Made by a program: the position numbers and the translations under genes
Part shown: positions 34,071-45,414 of the stretch, piece after piece
Layout: each line of letters starts with the position of its first letter
Numbering within the stretch: position 1 is the first letter of the stretch
Notes under the pieces: generated by a model
Databases searched by the model: none
The model's input: only the letters and a program-made list of their open reading frames with translations
What the model was told of the DNA's origin: nothing
Assembly: GCA_027257055.1 (NCBI GenBank)
Contig: JAPVLO010000074.1
Span: forward strand, 3,239,001-3,303,000
Source of the DNA: Cephalopachus bancanus
Taxonomy: Eukaryota; Chordata; Mammalia; Primates; Tarsiidae
Length of the DNA stretch: 64,000 nucleotides
Reading direction: 5' to 3'

Positions 34071-34364
34071 TCTGGAAAGGACAAAGATACAGTACTGTTA
34101 AGAAATTCAGGAACCATGATCCATTTTTTGAAGTTGAATGAGAAAAGTCTGCTGCTGGACTTAGAACCCATGGTTCCTAATTCCATCCTTTGCTTTGTTG
34201 GCATTTTAGTAAATGTTGGAAATGATTTAATCTGTTTATTTTCTCCTAATTGTGGTTATTAAATTTAGAAATTACAAAGGATAAATTGGTGTGAAAGGCC
34301 TTGAAATTCTAGAACAAAATTTTGATTTGATCCTAAAAAAGGGAATATTCAAAAATAACATTCC
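34071..34364. other. Nothing recognised
   Basis: About 290 bp of AT-rich sequence between two antisense L2 stretches; possibly part of the first, but I cannot show it. Confidence 0.4.
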
Positions 34365-34816
34365 ATCAATTTATTTATTCATTAAATACTAATTGCGTGC
34401 ATCATATGTATTAGGTATTTTAGGTGTGGGGGTTTCAACAAGTAGTAATTTGACAATGGCCTTCTTCTCTTGAATTATGTATTTCAGTTGGGAAGTAGAG
34501 ATGGAAAAGGTCAACTAATAAGCAAAATAATTTTTGAAAGTTACAAGTTCCACGAAACCAATGAAATTAGGAGGTGGGATAGAGGTAGTCATTGATAATA
34601 CCTTTGCTTGTATAACTTCCCTCTCCCTTTCTAAATATTTACCTGATTTCATTGGCATTTGAATTAAGCTTGGAGTGCTGAGAATGATCCAGTTACAGGA
34701 CTCTCTACTAACCGAGCACTTAAATCTACCACTAGAATAAGAGACAGAAAGAAAACCAAAGATGCTGGATTGTATCTGGGGGATGGAAATAAGGTTGTAG
34801 TAAGAGAGACCAGGTC

Positions 34817-35100
34817 ATGGAAAGTTTATAATACTGAGAAATCTTTCACAGAAACAAAGAACTGAGTAACACATTTTCTCACTCGTAAGCGGACCTTGAA
34901 CAATTATCATAATATTATAAGAAAAGTATTGGCAGTAGCAGGAAACTTCCAGGAGGGGAGCAGAGATGAGGAATTGCCAGTAGTGGGAATCCGCCTGGGG
35001 GGAAGGGGGGAGCATACCTCATCAGCAAGGGTACCTGCATAATGAATATTTGTGTACCTAACCCTGAATTGTACCCCACATTTTTAAAATTAAAAAAAAA
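34817..35100 (+). mobile_element. L1-H: very short L1 3' end
   Basis: It begins inside the end of ORF2 (GTTTATAATACTGAGAAATC) and runs through the 3' UTR (GCAAGGGTACCTGCATAATG, CCTAACCCTGAATTGTACCC) to an A-rich tail at 35090-35100. It contains two six-G runs at 34997-35010. A 5'-truncated insertion of about 280 bp; its target duplication is not clear. Confidence 0.85.
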
Positions 35101-35298
35101 CTTAAAGGAATAAAGAAAAAAGCCATGGTAAGGAGAATAGATTTAATTCTGAATGCTTAAGATATCATCAGAGCGTTTTATGCCATGGAGTGATATCATC
35201 TAAAGTAAACTTTGGAAAACCATTTTTCTGCAATGTAAGAACTGTGCAAGTTGAATGACAGAACTGAGTTGGTGATAGTGGAGATAAAGAAAAATAGA

Positions 35299-35985
35299 AA
35301 ACATTTTTTGTATCCAGTCCTCTTTTTTTAAAAAAAAAATTATTTATTTAAATCATGAACTTTACAGCAACCTGAATGGACTTAAAATCTATAATACTGA
35401 GTGATCTTTCACAGAAACAAAGAAATGAGTATCACATGTTCTCACTCATAAGCGGACTTTGAATAGCTATTGTAATACTATAAGAAAAGGACTAGCCGGG
35501 CTCCGTGGCTCAGCCTGTAATCCCGTGCCTTTGGGAAGCTGAGGTGAGTGGATTGCCTGAGCCTGCAGGTTCAAGACCCGCCTGGCAACTTGGCAAGACC
35601 TCATCTCTACAATAAATGAATAGCCAGGAGTGGTAGCGCACGCCTGTAGTTCCAGCTACTTGGAAGGCTGAGGCGGAAGGATCGCCGGAGCCCAGCAGGT
35701 CGAGGCTGCGGTGGCCGGGAGTGGCCACTGCCCTCCAGTCTGGGCAACAGAGTGAGACTCCAACTCAAAAAAAGAAAAGAAAAGAAAAGGACTGACAGTA
35801 GTGGGGAAACTGCGGGGGAAGGGGGAGAGCTGGGAGGTGGGATAGGCAGTAGTGGCAATCTGCCTGGGGAAGGGCTGGGCACACCTCATCCACAAGGGTA
35901 CCTGCACAATGACTATTTGTATACCTAACCCTGAATTGTACCCCACAATTTTAAAACAAAAAATTTAAAAGTTAAAGGAAAAAAA
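35299..35985 (+). mobile_element. L1-I: L1 3' end with an inverted 5' stub and an internal Alu
   Basis: From 35356 it is sense L1: ORF2 end (ACTTTACAGCAACCTGAATGG), then the 3' UTR, interrupted by an Alu at 35494-35781, then CCTAACCCTGAATTGTACCC and an A-rich tail. Immediately upstream, 35299-35328 reads ACATTTTTTGTATCCAGTCC, which is antisense L1 from a point slightly further 5' in ORF2. An inverted 5' segment joined to a sense 3' segment is the signature of twin priming. Confidence 0.8.
35482..35793 (+). mobile_element. Full-length Alu inside L1-I, 12-bp TSD
   Basis: Body 35494-35781, sense: GCCGGGCTCCGTGGCTCAGC, a shortened linker CAATAAATGAATAGCC, right-arm hairpin at 35708-35731, and an (AAAAG)n tail. 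The direct repeats AAGAAAAGGACT at 35482-35493 and 35782-35793 are identical; the tail itself is AAAAG-rich, so the left edge of the right repeat is soft. Confidence 0.93.
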
Positions 35986-36620
35986 AGAAAATTAAAAAAC
36001 AGTCACAAACCTTGCTGTGAAGTATCAAGAAAACAGATATACATAAGAATTGTGCTTAGGTGTCACTGTTGTTTTATAAACTTTTTTAACTAGTTAATTT
36101 TAGTATCTTTACTAAGTTTACTGATTTGAAAAAAACTGGAGAGAAAAAGTTTTGAGGAAAAATGTAAGAGTCATTTATATTTTGGTATGCTAGGTTGTAG
36201 CTGCTTACAAAACATCCAGGAAAGTTATCAAGTAACTATTGCATCATATAATCAGAATAATATATAATTTTAGGTGCCAAGCTGTTAATTGGTAGTGAAT
36301 GGTCTACAGTATCGGGGGATTAAATAAGATCTCCAAGGGAGACTGCTTTTAGAGCGATTACATGTAGATTGAGAGTGAAGTCAAAATCTGAGCCCTGGAG
36401 TATTTCAGCATTTAATAGTCAAAACATAAAGCAACTAGTAAGGGAGACCTGGAAGAATCAGATATTTAAGTAGGAGGAGAATCACAAGAGTTTATCATAG
36501 AAAAACCAAAAGAAGAAAGTGTACCCAGGCAGGAGAGTTAACAGACAGGAGTGCTATTGCAGTGCTTGACTTCCCCAAGACAGGGAAGTGGAAGTAGGAT
36601 TTTGAAAGAGGCAGATCACA

Positions 36621-36826
36621 TACTTTTTAAAGACAAGACTGATGACTGTGGACTCATGGAGACTGCTCCAATCCTACATAGATTAAAGAGACCAAAGAAA
36701 GTAAAGAAGTGTGATCTGCAAATGTACGCACCCCATGTGGAATTTTGCTATAAAGGAAATAAAAGAAAATGAATGACATTGAAAGTAAAATACAAAACTG
36801 AGAAAAGTGTTTTAAATAATATTAAT
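36621..36826. other. Nothing recognised
   Basis: About 200 bp of purine-rich unassigned sequence between the L2 and the next Alu. Confidence 0.4.
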
Positions 36827-37195
36827 ATTAAGACAATATGTGTGTGTGTTAGTGAGTGTGTGTGTGTTTACACACATGTAGACTACTTGAGTGGATTGCC
36901 TGAGCCCGCGGGTTCAAGACCTGCCTGGGCAACTTGGCGAGACCTCATCTCTACAATAAATCAAAAATTAGCCGGGCGTGGTAGCGTGCACCTGTAGTTC
37001 CGGCTACTTGGAAGGCTGAGGCGGAAGGATCGCTGGAGCCCAGCAGGTCGAGGCTGCGGTGGCCGGGAGTGGCCACTGCACTCCAGTCTGGGCGACAAAG
37101 TGAGACTCCAACTCAAAAAAAAAAAAACATTAAGACAATATGTGTGTGTGTGTTGTGTGAGTGAGTGTGTGTGTGTTTACACACATGTAGACTAC
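36827..37195 (+). mobile_element. 5'-truncated Alu flanked by a 60/67-bp direct duplication
   Basis: The Alu body, about 36887-37128, lacks roughly the first 50 nt (it starts TTGAGTGGATTGCCTGAGCC) and ends in a 13-A tail. On its left, 36827-36886, and on its right, 37129-37195, lies the same sequence: ATTAAGACAATATG, a GT/AGTG microsatellite, then TTTACACACATGTAGACTAC. The copies differ only in the number of GT-type units (60 against 67 bp). Ordinary Alu target duplications are about 7-20 bp, so this one is several times too long. Confidence 0.95.
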
Positions 37196-38837
37196 AATGT
37201 ACTACGTTGGTTACTTGGTATCTTTATGTGGATATTTGATTAGCTGCAAAAACCTAGCATGCCAAAAGTTGACTGGTTCATTTTCCTCCCCAAATATATT
37301 TCTCCCAATCTTTTACATATCTTCACAAGTCAGTAACCTTAGTAAAAGAATGGCCATTCACTAGCTTTTATGTTTTTAAAATTGTGTTAGCGTGTGTTTT
37401 ATGATTTTGTCTTTATGTTCTTTTACCCTCCCTTTCTCCTTCCCTCTAGTTCTCTCTATATACATAATTTTATTAACTCCACATATAATTGTATACTATG
37501 TAAAAATTTTATTGTATATAAAATTATATATCATATGATATATTCATATCTCATAGCAATTTAAAAGTATATATTTTCTTACCTTGGCTTTGTCATTTAG
37601 TTGAAACTTTTATGGAAGAATGGTAAGATCAATGTATTGGCAAACTTTTCTGGAGTTCTAAGATGGTGAGGTAAGAGAGATTGAGTTGATGAACTAGAAA
37701 AATAGGTTATATGTTTGAATTTGGAATGAAGGTATTGGTAATGCAAAAATCTAGGTGAAACTTATAAGAGTAAGTAATTGGAGGAAGTAGACAAAAATTA
37801 TTTTAGGGGTGTGGATAAAAAGAAGCTACATGATATGTTGAATGATTATTCATGTTTGTTAAAGTTATCAAGAATGACCACAGAAGTGGCAGAAAGTAAT
37901 CCAGTCATTCAATAAGTGAAAGGAAGTAATCAGCTGATTCATAGCTAAAAGTAATGAAAGCAAGTAGCCGATGGCACAATTGAGGTCATGAACTTCAAAA
38001 ATATATATCATGTTTGGAGACTGGAGGAGGATGCAGGTTTAAGAGATATATATTATTTTATATTTAATACTTCTGTGCATTGCTTAATTTGCTATCCTCA
38101 ATGTAGCATTGCATTCTCATTTATGACCACATTTTAATGAATTAAAAAAAAATATTGACTAAAGAATTTTAAGAGCGATATTGCCAAAAGAAACGAAGTT
38201 AGAAGTTTTTGAAAAAAGTAGAAGAGTTTATTTTAAATTTTTCATAAAATATTACCTATTAGCTCATCCTGCCCCCATAAGACCATAGAATTCTTGCTAC
38301 AATACAAATGCTTTCATCATTTTTGGAGCAAATGAATTGACATATTACTGAGTTTTGAACTATCTGGAATTGTTCTGTAAATTTACCTCTAAGGCTAAAT
38401 AGTATGACACCATAATTACTGAGTTTAGATGAAGGGAAGGCAGCAAGGACACCCTTGAATAAATGAAATGTCAAAGCAGAGTTGAAGGCAATAGCCATGC
38501 CTAGCATGGAGGAAATCCTTAATAACGCTTTTTTACAGAGTTCAAAAAAAATCATTGCAATTCCCTTTAACTGACATGAATAAGAGTAATCTGTCAGCAA
38601 GAACACTTAAGGCTAGCCAACTAAATTGGTTTGAGGCATCCTGAAGGAAACCAAATCTCATATAATCAATAATACTGACACACCAAAGAGATGTACGTAG
38701 GAACAATTTTAAAAACAAAGAATAATACAAATTTTAAAATGCATCAGTACTTTTTTCATTTTTAAGTTTCTGTAAACCAAAACTTAAAATAGTATTTATG
38801 CAGTTAATGTTCTCTTCAGTTAAAGCAAATAAATTAT
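37196..38837. other. 1.6 kb with nothing recognised
   Basis: AT-rich. A TA-rich patch around 37500-37560 is the only visible structure. A 115-codon minus-strand open frame at 38259-38606 has no motif, membrane pattern or codon bias I would trust. Confidence 0.45.
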
Positions 38838-38995
38838 GTGCTGTTGTTTTCTTTTTCTTTCTTTCTTTTTTTTTTTTTTTGAGTTGGGATCTCACTCTGT
38901 CGCCCAGACTGGAGTGCAGTGGCCGCTCCGGGCCACTGCAGCCTTGACCTGCTGGGCTCCAGAGATCCTTCGGCCTCAGCCGTGCTGTTGTTTTC
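38838..38995 (-). mobile_element. Alu right-arm fragment with 14-bp perfect TSD
   Basis: The direct repeats GTGCTGTTGTTTTC at 38838-38851 and 38982-38995 are identical and bracket a 130-bp antisense Alu right arm (GAGTTGGGATCTCACTCTGTC, hairpin at 38926-38949). The copy was truncated at insertion. Confidence 0.95.
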
Positions 38996-41900
38996 AATTG
39001 AAGGATAAATGGCTCAACATTTAATTTTTTATATGTGTTTCTAAATATATGTATGCTTATTTCTCAACAAATATATATGTGTATATATGTACTATAGGAC
39101 AGTGCATATATTATTATATGCAATGATGCCTGTTATATGTATTATTGTAACATACAGTTTTTCCTTGCTAAACAAGAATATTATTCTATTATGATCTTTT
39201 TCCCCTTAAAATATGTTTGTTGGGTTTTTTTTGTTTGTTTTTGTTTGTTTGTTTGTTTTGGTTTTTAGTTTTGGTTTAATCCTAACTGAAGACATCGTTT
39301 AATCATGACTTCAGTAATTACTAAGCATGACAATTTTCTATCTTTTACTGACTTAGCTGCTTTCAGCAACCTTACTTCAGACTTACATATGTCTTTAATT
39401 GGGCTATTTGCCCAACATTTTCACATTTCAATTTTATGATTGTCCTTGAAGAAATTGTTCTGGGATTCCACCAATACTAGTAATTACAGCTCCATTATGC
39501 CTCTTTCTTAACTCAGGAGGTATTTAGACTTTGATCAATGTATTCATTATTACACTTATTGATTGATAATTACAATGCATTTCTTGCCGACTTTCTTGCT
39601 TCCCTCATTAATTGTCTTGCCACCTTCCAGAAATATAGTTACTAGACACTTGACAGGCATTTGCCAGAGCATATCACTTTCCTTTTATACTTACTTGATG
39701 CTTAATTGTTCACTTCTACTGTTAGATCCTTAGCTCAGTATTTATTGCAGTTTTCAGGTTATACTCTTATGGATTCAAGCAGCTTTCACCATTCTTAGGT
39801 CTCCCTGCCTGACTCTTAAGTGTGCTCTTGTAAACTTTCCATTTTCAGAATGTTCTAAAAGATACTGAGATATTTTATTTTTAATTACTCTAGGATTTAT
39901 GAAGAGTCTATTTTTAGATTTTATTTTTAAAGTGTTAACTGAAACTTTAAATATATTGAAGTACGTGAACATTATTATCTTTATTTAAATCAAGGACGTT
40001 GAAATACACCACCCTCTCTTAATAATGTATTAATTCAATTTGAGGAAGTGGGTAGAATTTAAAATGTTCATCAGTGTACACATATGTTTAAGTTACACAT
40101 TTGGCCAAGTAACACATGATTTGGGTTTAATCCTTTTACTTCATTATTTAAACTACCTTATACTGTTGTCTATGCCAAGACAGAGCAACGTTTATTTATT
40201 TGTAAGTCAAAATATTTATAGCAGTGCTTGGAATTTCTTGAGAATCGTTTGTATATGTTAATTAATATACATATATATTAATGGAAAAGTAAAAAGCTGA
40301 CTAAATTTATACTCTTACCTTATAAATTTCATATGCATAAAAGGAATGATAGATCAAGAGTTGAGGAAGAGTTATAGCCATATGAAATGTGAACAAGGGC
40401 AATTATAACTATTATTTGGTGAAAAGAATTATTTAACCCATCTACAAGACATCATTATTAATTTTTGTTTTATCTCATTACATAATTTTAATATTTTTCT
40501 TAATTGTAGTCAGTCATTCAAATATTTAATCACATTGCTGCCTAAGAAAGTCAATTTTTCTACTCTACATATGTTTTCTATATTTTTTCCTCACAGTTTC
40601 TTCAAATGAGTTCTCAACAGCACCTTCTTAGCAAGAGTGTTGGATTTTCTTATTGCCAACCTTTTAATTGGAGTTTTAAAATAAGAAAGGATTTAGTTGG
40701 TAGACAAAAATTGAGTGAGGCAAATTTTACAGTTAAAAAAAGAATACTGCATGACTGAAATAAATTTCATGTTTCCTTTTTGTGATTTTTATCTATTTTT
40801 ACCTATGCTTACAATAAAAAAATAAGGATAAAGAACATTTTACAAATACAAACAAAACAATTATGTTATTTAGAAAAGAAAGTGATACAATCTAGAAATA
40901 TTATTTTAAATTAAAATACTAACAGTGTATAATATATTAAATCCTAATATTAAAATAAAAATGTGAAAAAACTAGTATTTAGCCTGTTTTGCTATACTAG
41001 TTTAAAACAGCTCCAAATAATTTTCTATTTTGAAGATTTTTAGATTAATATCTGGTTTTTCATAGTATCTTCCATTTGTTATTAATAGCTATCAAGACTA
41101 ATATTTTTAAAAATTTAAGAAAGATGACTGGCAAAAATAAATCAGTATTTCTGCAAACCATGTGTCAGAATAACTTTTATCTAATGTAAGTAGCTGCACA
41201 ATTTTAAAATCTGCATCATGATGGTAAGCTTAGAATGAAAATCATTTGTACCTATTCACAGACAACTTTAAAAATGTTATGTATCTCCCATTCTCAGTAA
41301 ATGTGCTGAATTAATGTATGATTGCATTTTTGGCATTAACACTGGAATAATGTCTTCTAGAAATTTGGTGTGCTGCCTCACCTACATAATCAAATTATGT
41401 ATTAGATTTACTAGATGATCCCAACAGATAATTTATTATTACCCCAATAAAGTAAAAAATCATATCCAGTAAACTTTTTTAAGTTAAGGAAAAAATTCAA
41501 ACATCAGTAATATAGTTATAAATTTATACTTTATTACTAATAAAAAATTTAGTTGCATTTTTAACCTTTAAATTTTATGCTAGTCTTTTTAAAACTTAAC
41601 ACTATAAATGATAAAAGATTAAGGAATGCTTATAAATAGAAAAATACTGCGTTGTATAAATCTATGGTTTTGAGGAGTCATAGCAGCAAGAGAAAACTAT
41701 TCTGCTTCATGGAGCTAACTAATACATGAAGGATTTGTACATAGTATGTTTCTGTCATGTAACTGACACCTCAATGCTATTTCCCTTAAGTCTATTTCCA
41801 CTATAGCTTCTCTAGTTGAACGGGCAGAAGAGAAACTGTGGTAAGATATTATATTAGAAAAAAAAAGATATTATATTAGATATACTAAAACATCAGACTG

Positions 41901-42111
41901 GAAATGTCATGTGGGCTGGGGTAAAGATAAACAGAACTAAAATAATTTGTGTATCTAGGAGGTTTTCTGTAGTCTCAGCATGTGCACAAGATTGTCTCCT
42001 AGTTAATAGAAAATATTTTTTGATAAGATCATTTGGGAATGTTTAAGAGGCAACAACACTGGATTTGCTTGTGCAGTAGAATATCCAGAATATAGAAAGA
42101 AAAAAAATAAC
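38996..42111. other. 3.1 kb with no recognised element
   Basis: Very AT-rich. Visible are a (TTTG)n stretch at 39224-39270 and a 15-bp direct repeat AGATATTATATTAGA at 41844-41858 and 41866-41880. No gene or repeat family recognised. Confidence 0.5.
39224..39270 (+). repeat. (TTTG)n microsatellite
   Basis: GTTTG/TTTTG units over about 45 bp, with interruptions. Confidence 0.85.
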
Positions 42112-42555
42112 TACTTCAAGATTTCTTTTTTTAAAAAATTTTTATTTTAAAGATGTGGGGTACAATTCAGGGTTAGGCATACAAATGTTCACTATGCAGA
42201 TACCCTGTAGATGAGGTGTGCCCTACCTCCTGTGGCAGATTCCCGTTATTGGCAATTCCGCCTCCCCATACTCCTGACAGTATCCCACTATTGCCAATCC
42301 TTTTCTTGTAGTATTACGATAATTGTTTGAGGTCCACTTATGAATGAGAGCATGTGATCTTAGTTCTTTGTTTCTGCGATCGATCACTCAGTATTATAGA
42401 CTCTAAGTCCATCCAAGTTGCTGTGAAATTCATAATTTTGTCCTTCTTTATGACTGCATAATATTCCGTCATGTATATGTACCACATTTTTGGGGAGTCC
42501 AATCCTCTTTCGATGGGCAGCGTGGTTGGTTCCATGTTTTTACTTCAAGATTTCT
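42112..42555 (-). mobile_element. L1-F: short 5'-truncated L1 with 15-bp perfect TSD
   Basis: Body 42127-42540, antisense: a T-rich end, 3' UTR (GATGTGGGGTACAATTCAGGG), then the last part of ORF2 (GTATATGTACCACATTTTTG, GGTTGGTTCCATG). The direct repeats TACTTCAAGATTTCT at 42112-42126 and 42541-42555 are identical. The perfect repeats and low divergence mark a fairly recent insertion. Confidence 0.96.
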
Positions 42556-42955
42556 AGTCCAGGCCACTGAGAAGAAAAGATACAATTAAAATAAAAAAAT
42601 CTTTAATAAGGCAATAATTGGACAAAAGAGGGAATATATAAAATTTATTTTTTTTATGTCTTCATTAAGATTTTTTTGTTATGGGTAACAGAAACAACAA
42701 CTCAGTCTTCACAATAACTAAATTGACCACCTCATAATAACACACACCTTATAAAACTACTATAGTGTTGGTAGATTGAACATTTTAATAATGTTACCCA
42801 GAACACAGATTTGAAGGTTAACCTAAATACATATGCTAATTAAGTTGATTTAGTCATTCCACAATACCTGCATATTTTAAAACATTACATGTACAAACTA
42901 AATACATGCAATTTTTATTTGTTAATTTAAGAAGAAATACAATACAATGGAATAA
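42556..42955. other. Nothing recognised
   Basis: 400 bp of AT-rich sequence without an identifiable element. Confidence 0.45.
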
Positions 42956-43235
42956 AAAGAAATATACCAGAAAAGCAGAGATTGTATGGTTCTACTTGTA
43001 TGAGGCACCATAATAGACATTTATAGAGAGATGGAAAGCAAAATAGAACTTACCAGAGACTACTAAGAGGGAAGGAGAAGATTATTGTTTAATGGGTTGA
43101 ATTTATGCCTGGGATAATGAAAACGATTACAGTGGTAATGAGTACACAGCATGTGAATGTGTTTAATACCACTGAATTATTACACTTACAAATGGTTAGA
43201 AGGATAACATTATGCATATTTGATCTTTTAAAAAT
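42956..43235 (+). repeat. Old L1 (L1ME-type) 3' UTR
   Basis: ACTTGTATGAGGCACCATAA, ACCAGAGACTACTAAGAGG, GGGATAATGAAAACGATTAC, CACTGAATTATTACACTTAC and AAATGGTTAGAAGG reproduce, in diverged form, the 3' UTR of old L1 families in sense orientation (pattern CACTGAATTGTATACTTAAAAATGG). Confidence 0.65.
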
Positions 43236-44054
43236 CTTTTAAAAAGTGACATAAAACACAAGGTGGAAATGTGACTCTTTACAACATTTTTAAGAAATGT
43301 CATAAAATACTCAGTGCTGCAGAGAAGCAATGCAAGATGAGAATTGATACAAGATAAATGAATTTGATGAATTAAAAACTCAATAATGATGTTAGATATA
43401 GTGTTTTTCAAAGAGTTTTTTTCCTAACAAATTGTGGAAATGTAAGCTAGAATGAAAGAAGAGGGTAGTGAGGTAACACAAACTACATGACCTGGCTGCT
43501 CCCTCAAGATATTCAGAGTTGACAGGAGAGAGAGGTGTGTGAAAGAATAGTAGGGTCATCAGAACGCATTGTTGCTGTATTTCATTTATTTTCATTTAAA
43601 GAAGAAAGTATTATGAATTTAGGCCTTAGATGATAAGAGGGTCGGTTTATATAAAAAAGTAAACGGTTAACCCTGGAGGGTTATAATTCAGACTAACAGC
43701 CTGGATAGCAGAACTTAACCTATCATTTGTACATAGCAGGTGATCAATACCCATAAACATGCTTTTCTCCCAGTAGAACTAAAGCCACAAATTTGCTTTA
43801 GCTATAACTGAAGAAAATACTTCATAAAAAAAGAGTAGGTGGTGAGTACATATACCTGGCAATTTATTACAGAAACTAGGGAAGATGAGTACGTTCATAT
43901 TGACTGATATCCATTTTCCAGGAAAGTACAAGTCAGCTGCGAGTGAAGAGACAGGTTAAGACTTCTATGAAGACTTCAATATTTTCTGCTTATTTTAGTA
44001 TGCACCAATGATTTATAGATAATTTATGCATCTTACTTGATGAGAGATATGATA
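43236..44054. other. Nothing recognised
   Basis: 800 bp of AT-rich DNA; no gene or family recognised. Confidence 0.45.
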
Positions 44055-44165
44055 ACTTGGGCAGGTATAATTGCATATATCTGTAATCCCAGTTACTCAA
44101 AAAGTTGAGGCATGAGGATGCTTGAGCCGAGGGTGACAGACCCCATCTCTTAATAAAAACAACAA
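44055..44165 (+). repeat. Fossil Alu monomer with internal deletion
   Basis: ATATCTGTAATCCCAGTTAC, TTGAGGCATGAGGATGC, TTGAGCC, then GGTGACAGACCCCATCTCT, is a single Alu-type arm in sense orientation, missing its middle. Its A-rich tail leads straight into the CA microsatellite that follows. Confidence 0.65.
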
Positions 44166-44173
44166 CAAAACAA

Positions 44174-44174
<1 letters not shown>

Positions 44175-44249
<75 letters not shown>
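44175..44249 (+). repeat. (CA)n microsatellite
   Basis: About 37 CA units with one CACCACA interruption, grown from the A-rich tail of the preceding Alu monomer. Confidence 0.97.
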
Positions 44250-44250
<1 letters not shown>

Positions 44251-44373
44251 CAATATATATGTATATATGAACATAGTACTAATTCCAATACAACCTAATA
44301 TAATCACATAACATTCCTTTCTGGCTTTAGTTTACCCAGATTCTTTGATTATTTCTTTCTTTCTTTTTTGTAG

Positions 44374-44975
44374 CGCTTATTCTTCCCAGGAAAATATTGA
44401 TGATACATTGAAGATGGAAGAGTTTGGAGGCAATGAAGACTCTTGAAGAGATCAGTCCAGGTGATGATCCTGTGGACTAAACTAAGAGATTGACAATAAG
44501 ATCTGGCTTCTACATATTATGAAGAACACAGTTTTTACCAAACTGGAAGTACAAATAAGACAGCAAACTTCTGGGTTACAGTCTTGAAAACAGTGTGTTA
44601 CAATATTAATTGAAATTGTTGGAGGAGAAGAATGAGGTTAAGAGGTCATCCGATGTTGTCACTTTGGGACACATTGAATCAAATATGTCTGCAGAAGGTA
44701 CAAGTTAAAATAGTAATTTATTTAGAATCAATGCAAATCTGAAGTTTGAGAAAAAATCTCTGCAGCTGGACATCATTCCTTATTAGAGTTTTGAAGACAT
44801 AGAACAAGTTGGCCTTGAATAAGAAGGACAGATATTACTTTTTAAAAAGTGAAAGAGAAGATACCTAGTGAGAAAGAAAGAGAAAGATCAACCAGTAAAA
44901 GAGACAAAGGAACAACTGTCTTCGGTGTTGGATTATTATTAGCATTTTAGGTAATAAACTATTTACATAAATTTT
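44374..44975 (+). other. Candidate terminal exon (weak)
   Basis: A pyrimidine tract TTTCTTTCTTTCTTTTTTGTAG ends at 44373 and has the form of a 3' splice site. From 44375 one frame stays open for 23 codons (starting AYSSQENIDD and ending GGNEDS) to a TGA at 44444-44446. An AATAAA poly-A signal follows at 44953-44958. I do not recognise the peptide. A frame of this length is expected by chance in about a third of trials, so this is a candidate only; it could equally be unannotated repeat. Confidence 0.2.
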
Positions 44976-45044
44976 AGTTTTACTTGTTCTCATCATAATG
45001 CTTTTGGGATGCTAGTAATATCTACATTGTACAAAACAACATTA

Positions 45045-45135
45045 GACTTCAGAGAGACTAAGTGATTTGTACAAGGTTATTAGTACACTACCCGGCTGTG
45101 GTAGAAACCTGGGTTTGTCTGGATCCCAAGCTATT
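45045..45135 (-). repeat. MIR core (antisense)
   Basis: AGAGACTAAGTGATTTGTACAAGG followed by ACCTGGGTTTGTCTGGATCC is the reverse complement of the MIR core (pattern AAGTNACTTGCCCAAGG...CGAACCCAGG). The tRNA-derived B-box area is at the right side. Confidence 0.75.
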
Positions 45136-45414
45136 TCTTTTTTGACAACATCATTCTGCATCTAGGTGATAACTTCAGACAAAAACAAACCTTCAGGCCA
45201 TTAATAAACAGCAACTTGGAGAGTTCAAGTAACTGGGTACGAAAGAATTTTTGAGTGAATTTTCTGCTAGTTTTCATCCATTCAGTCTCCTAAGTCTGTT
45301 AGGGAGATGGTTATCCTTTTTGCTTTCCTGGTTTTCCTAATCATCTAGAAAGTCTTTGCTCTATTTCCTTTTAGTCTTTGTTATAAGACTTTTTCTGTTT
45401 CTTTCTCTCTCCAG

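Larger units (their letters stand above)
34365..36620 (-). repeat. L2 (antisense) landing pad for two L1 ends and an Alu
   Basis: The L2 3' end is seen at TTTATTTATTCATTAAATAC (34369). Further antisense L2 phrases occur at about 35189-35240 (GGAGTGATATCATCT, CTTTGGAAAACCAT) and 36330-36560 (TCTCCAAGGGAGACTG, TCTGAGCCCTGGAGTATT, AAGAAAGTGTACCC). L1-H (34817-35100) and L1-I with its Alu (35299-35985) split it. In L2 this strand is opposite to the reverse transcriptase coding strand. Divergence is high. Confidence 0.6.

Noticed and set aside
38259..38606. 115-codon minus-strand frame in unassigned DNA
   Set aside because: No recognisable motif, no splice or promoter context, AT-rich surroundings; length is within chance for 64 kb on six frames.
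43990..44307. 105-codon minus-strand frame with a Val-Cys repeat
   Set aside because: Translation of the (CA)n microsatellite.
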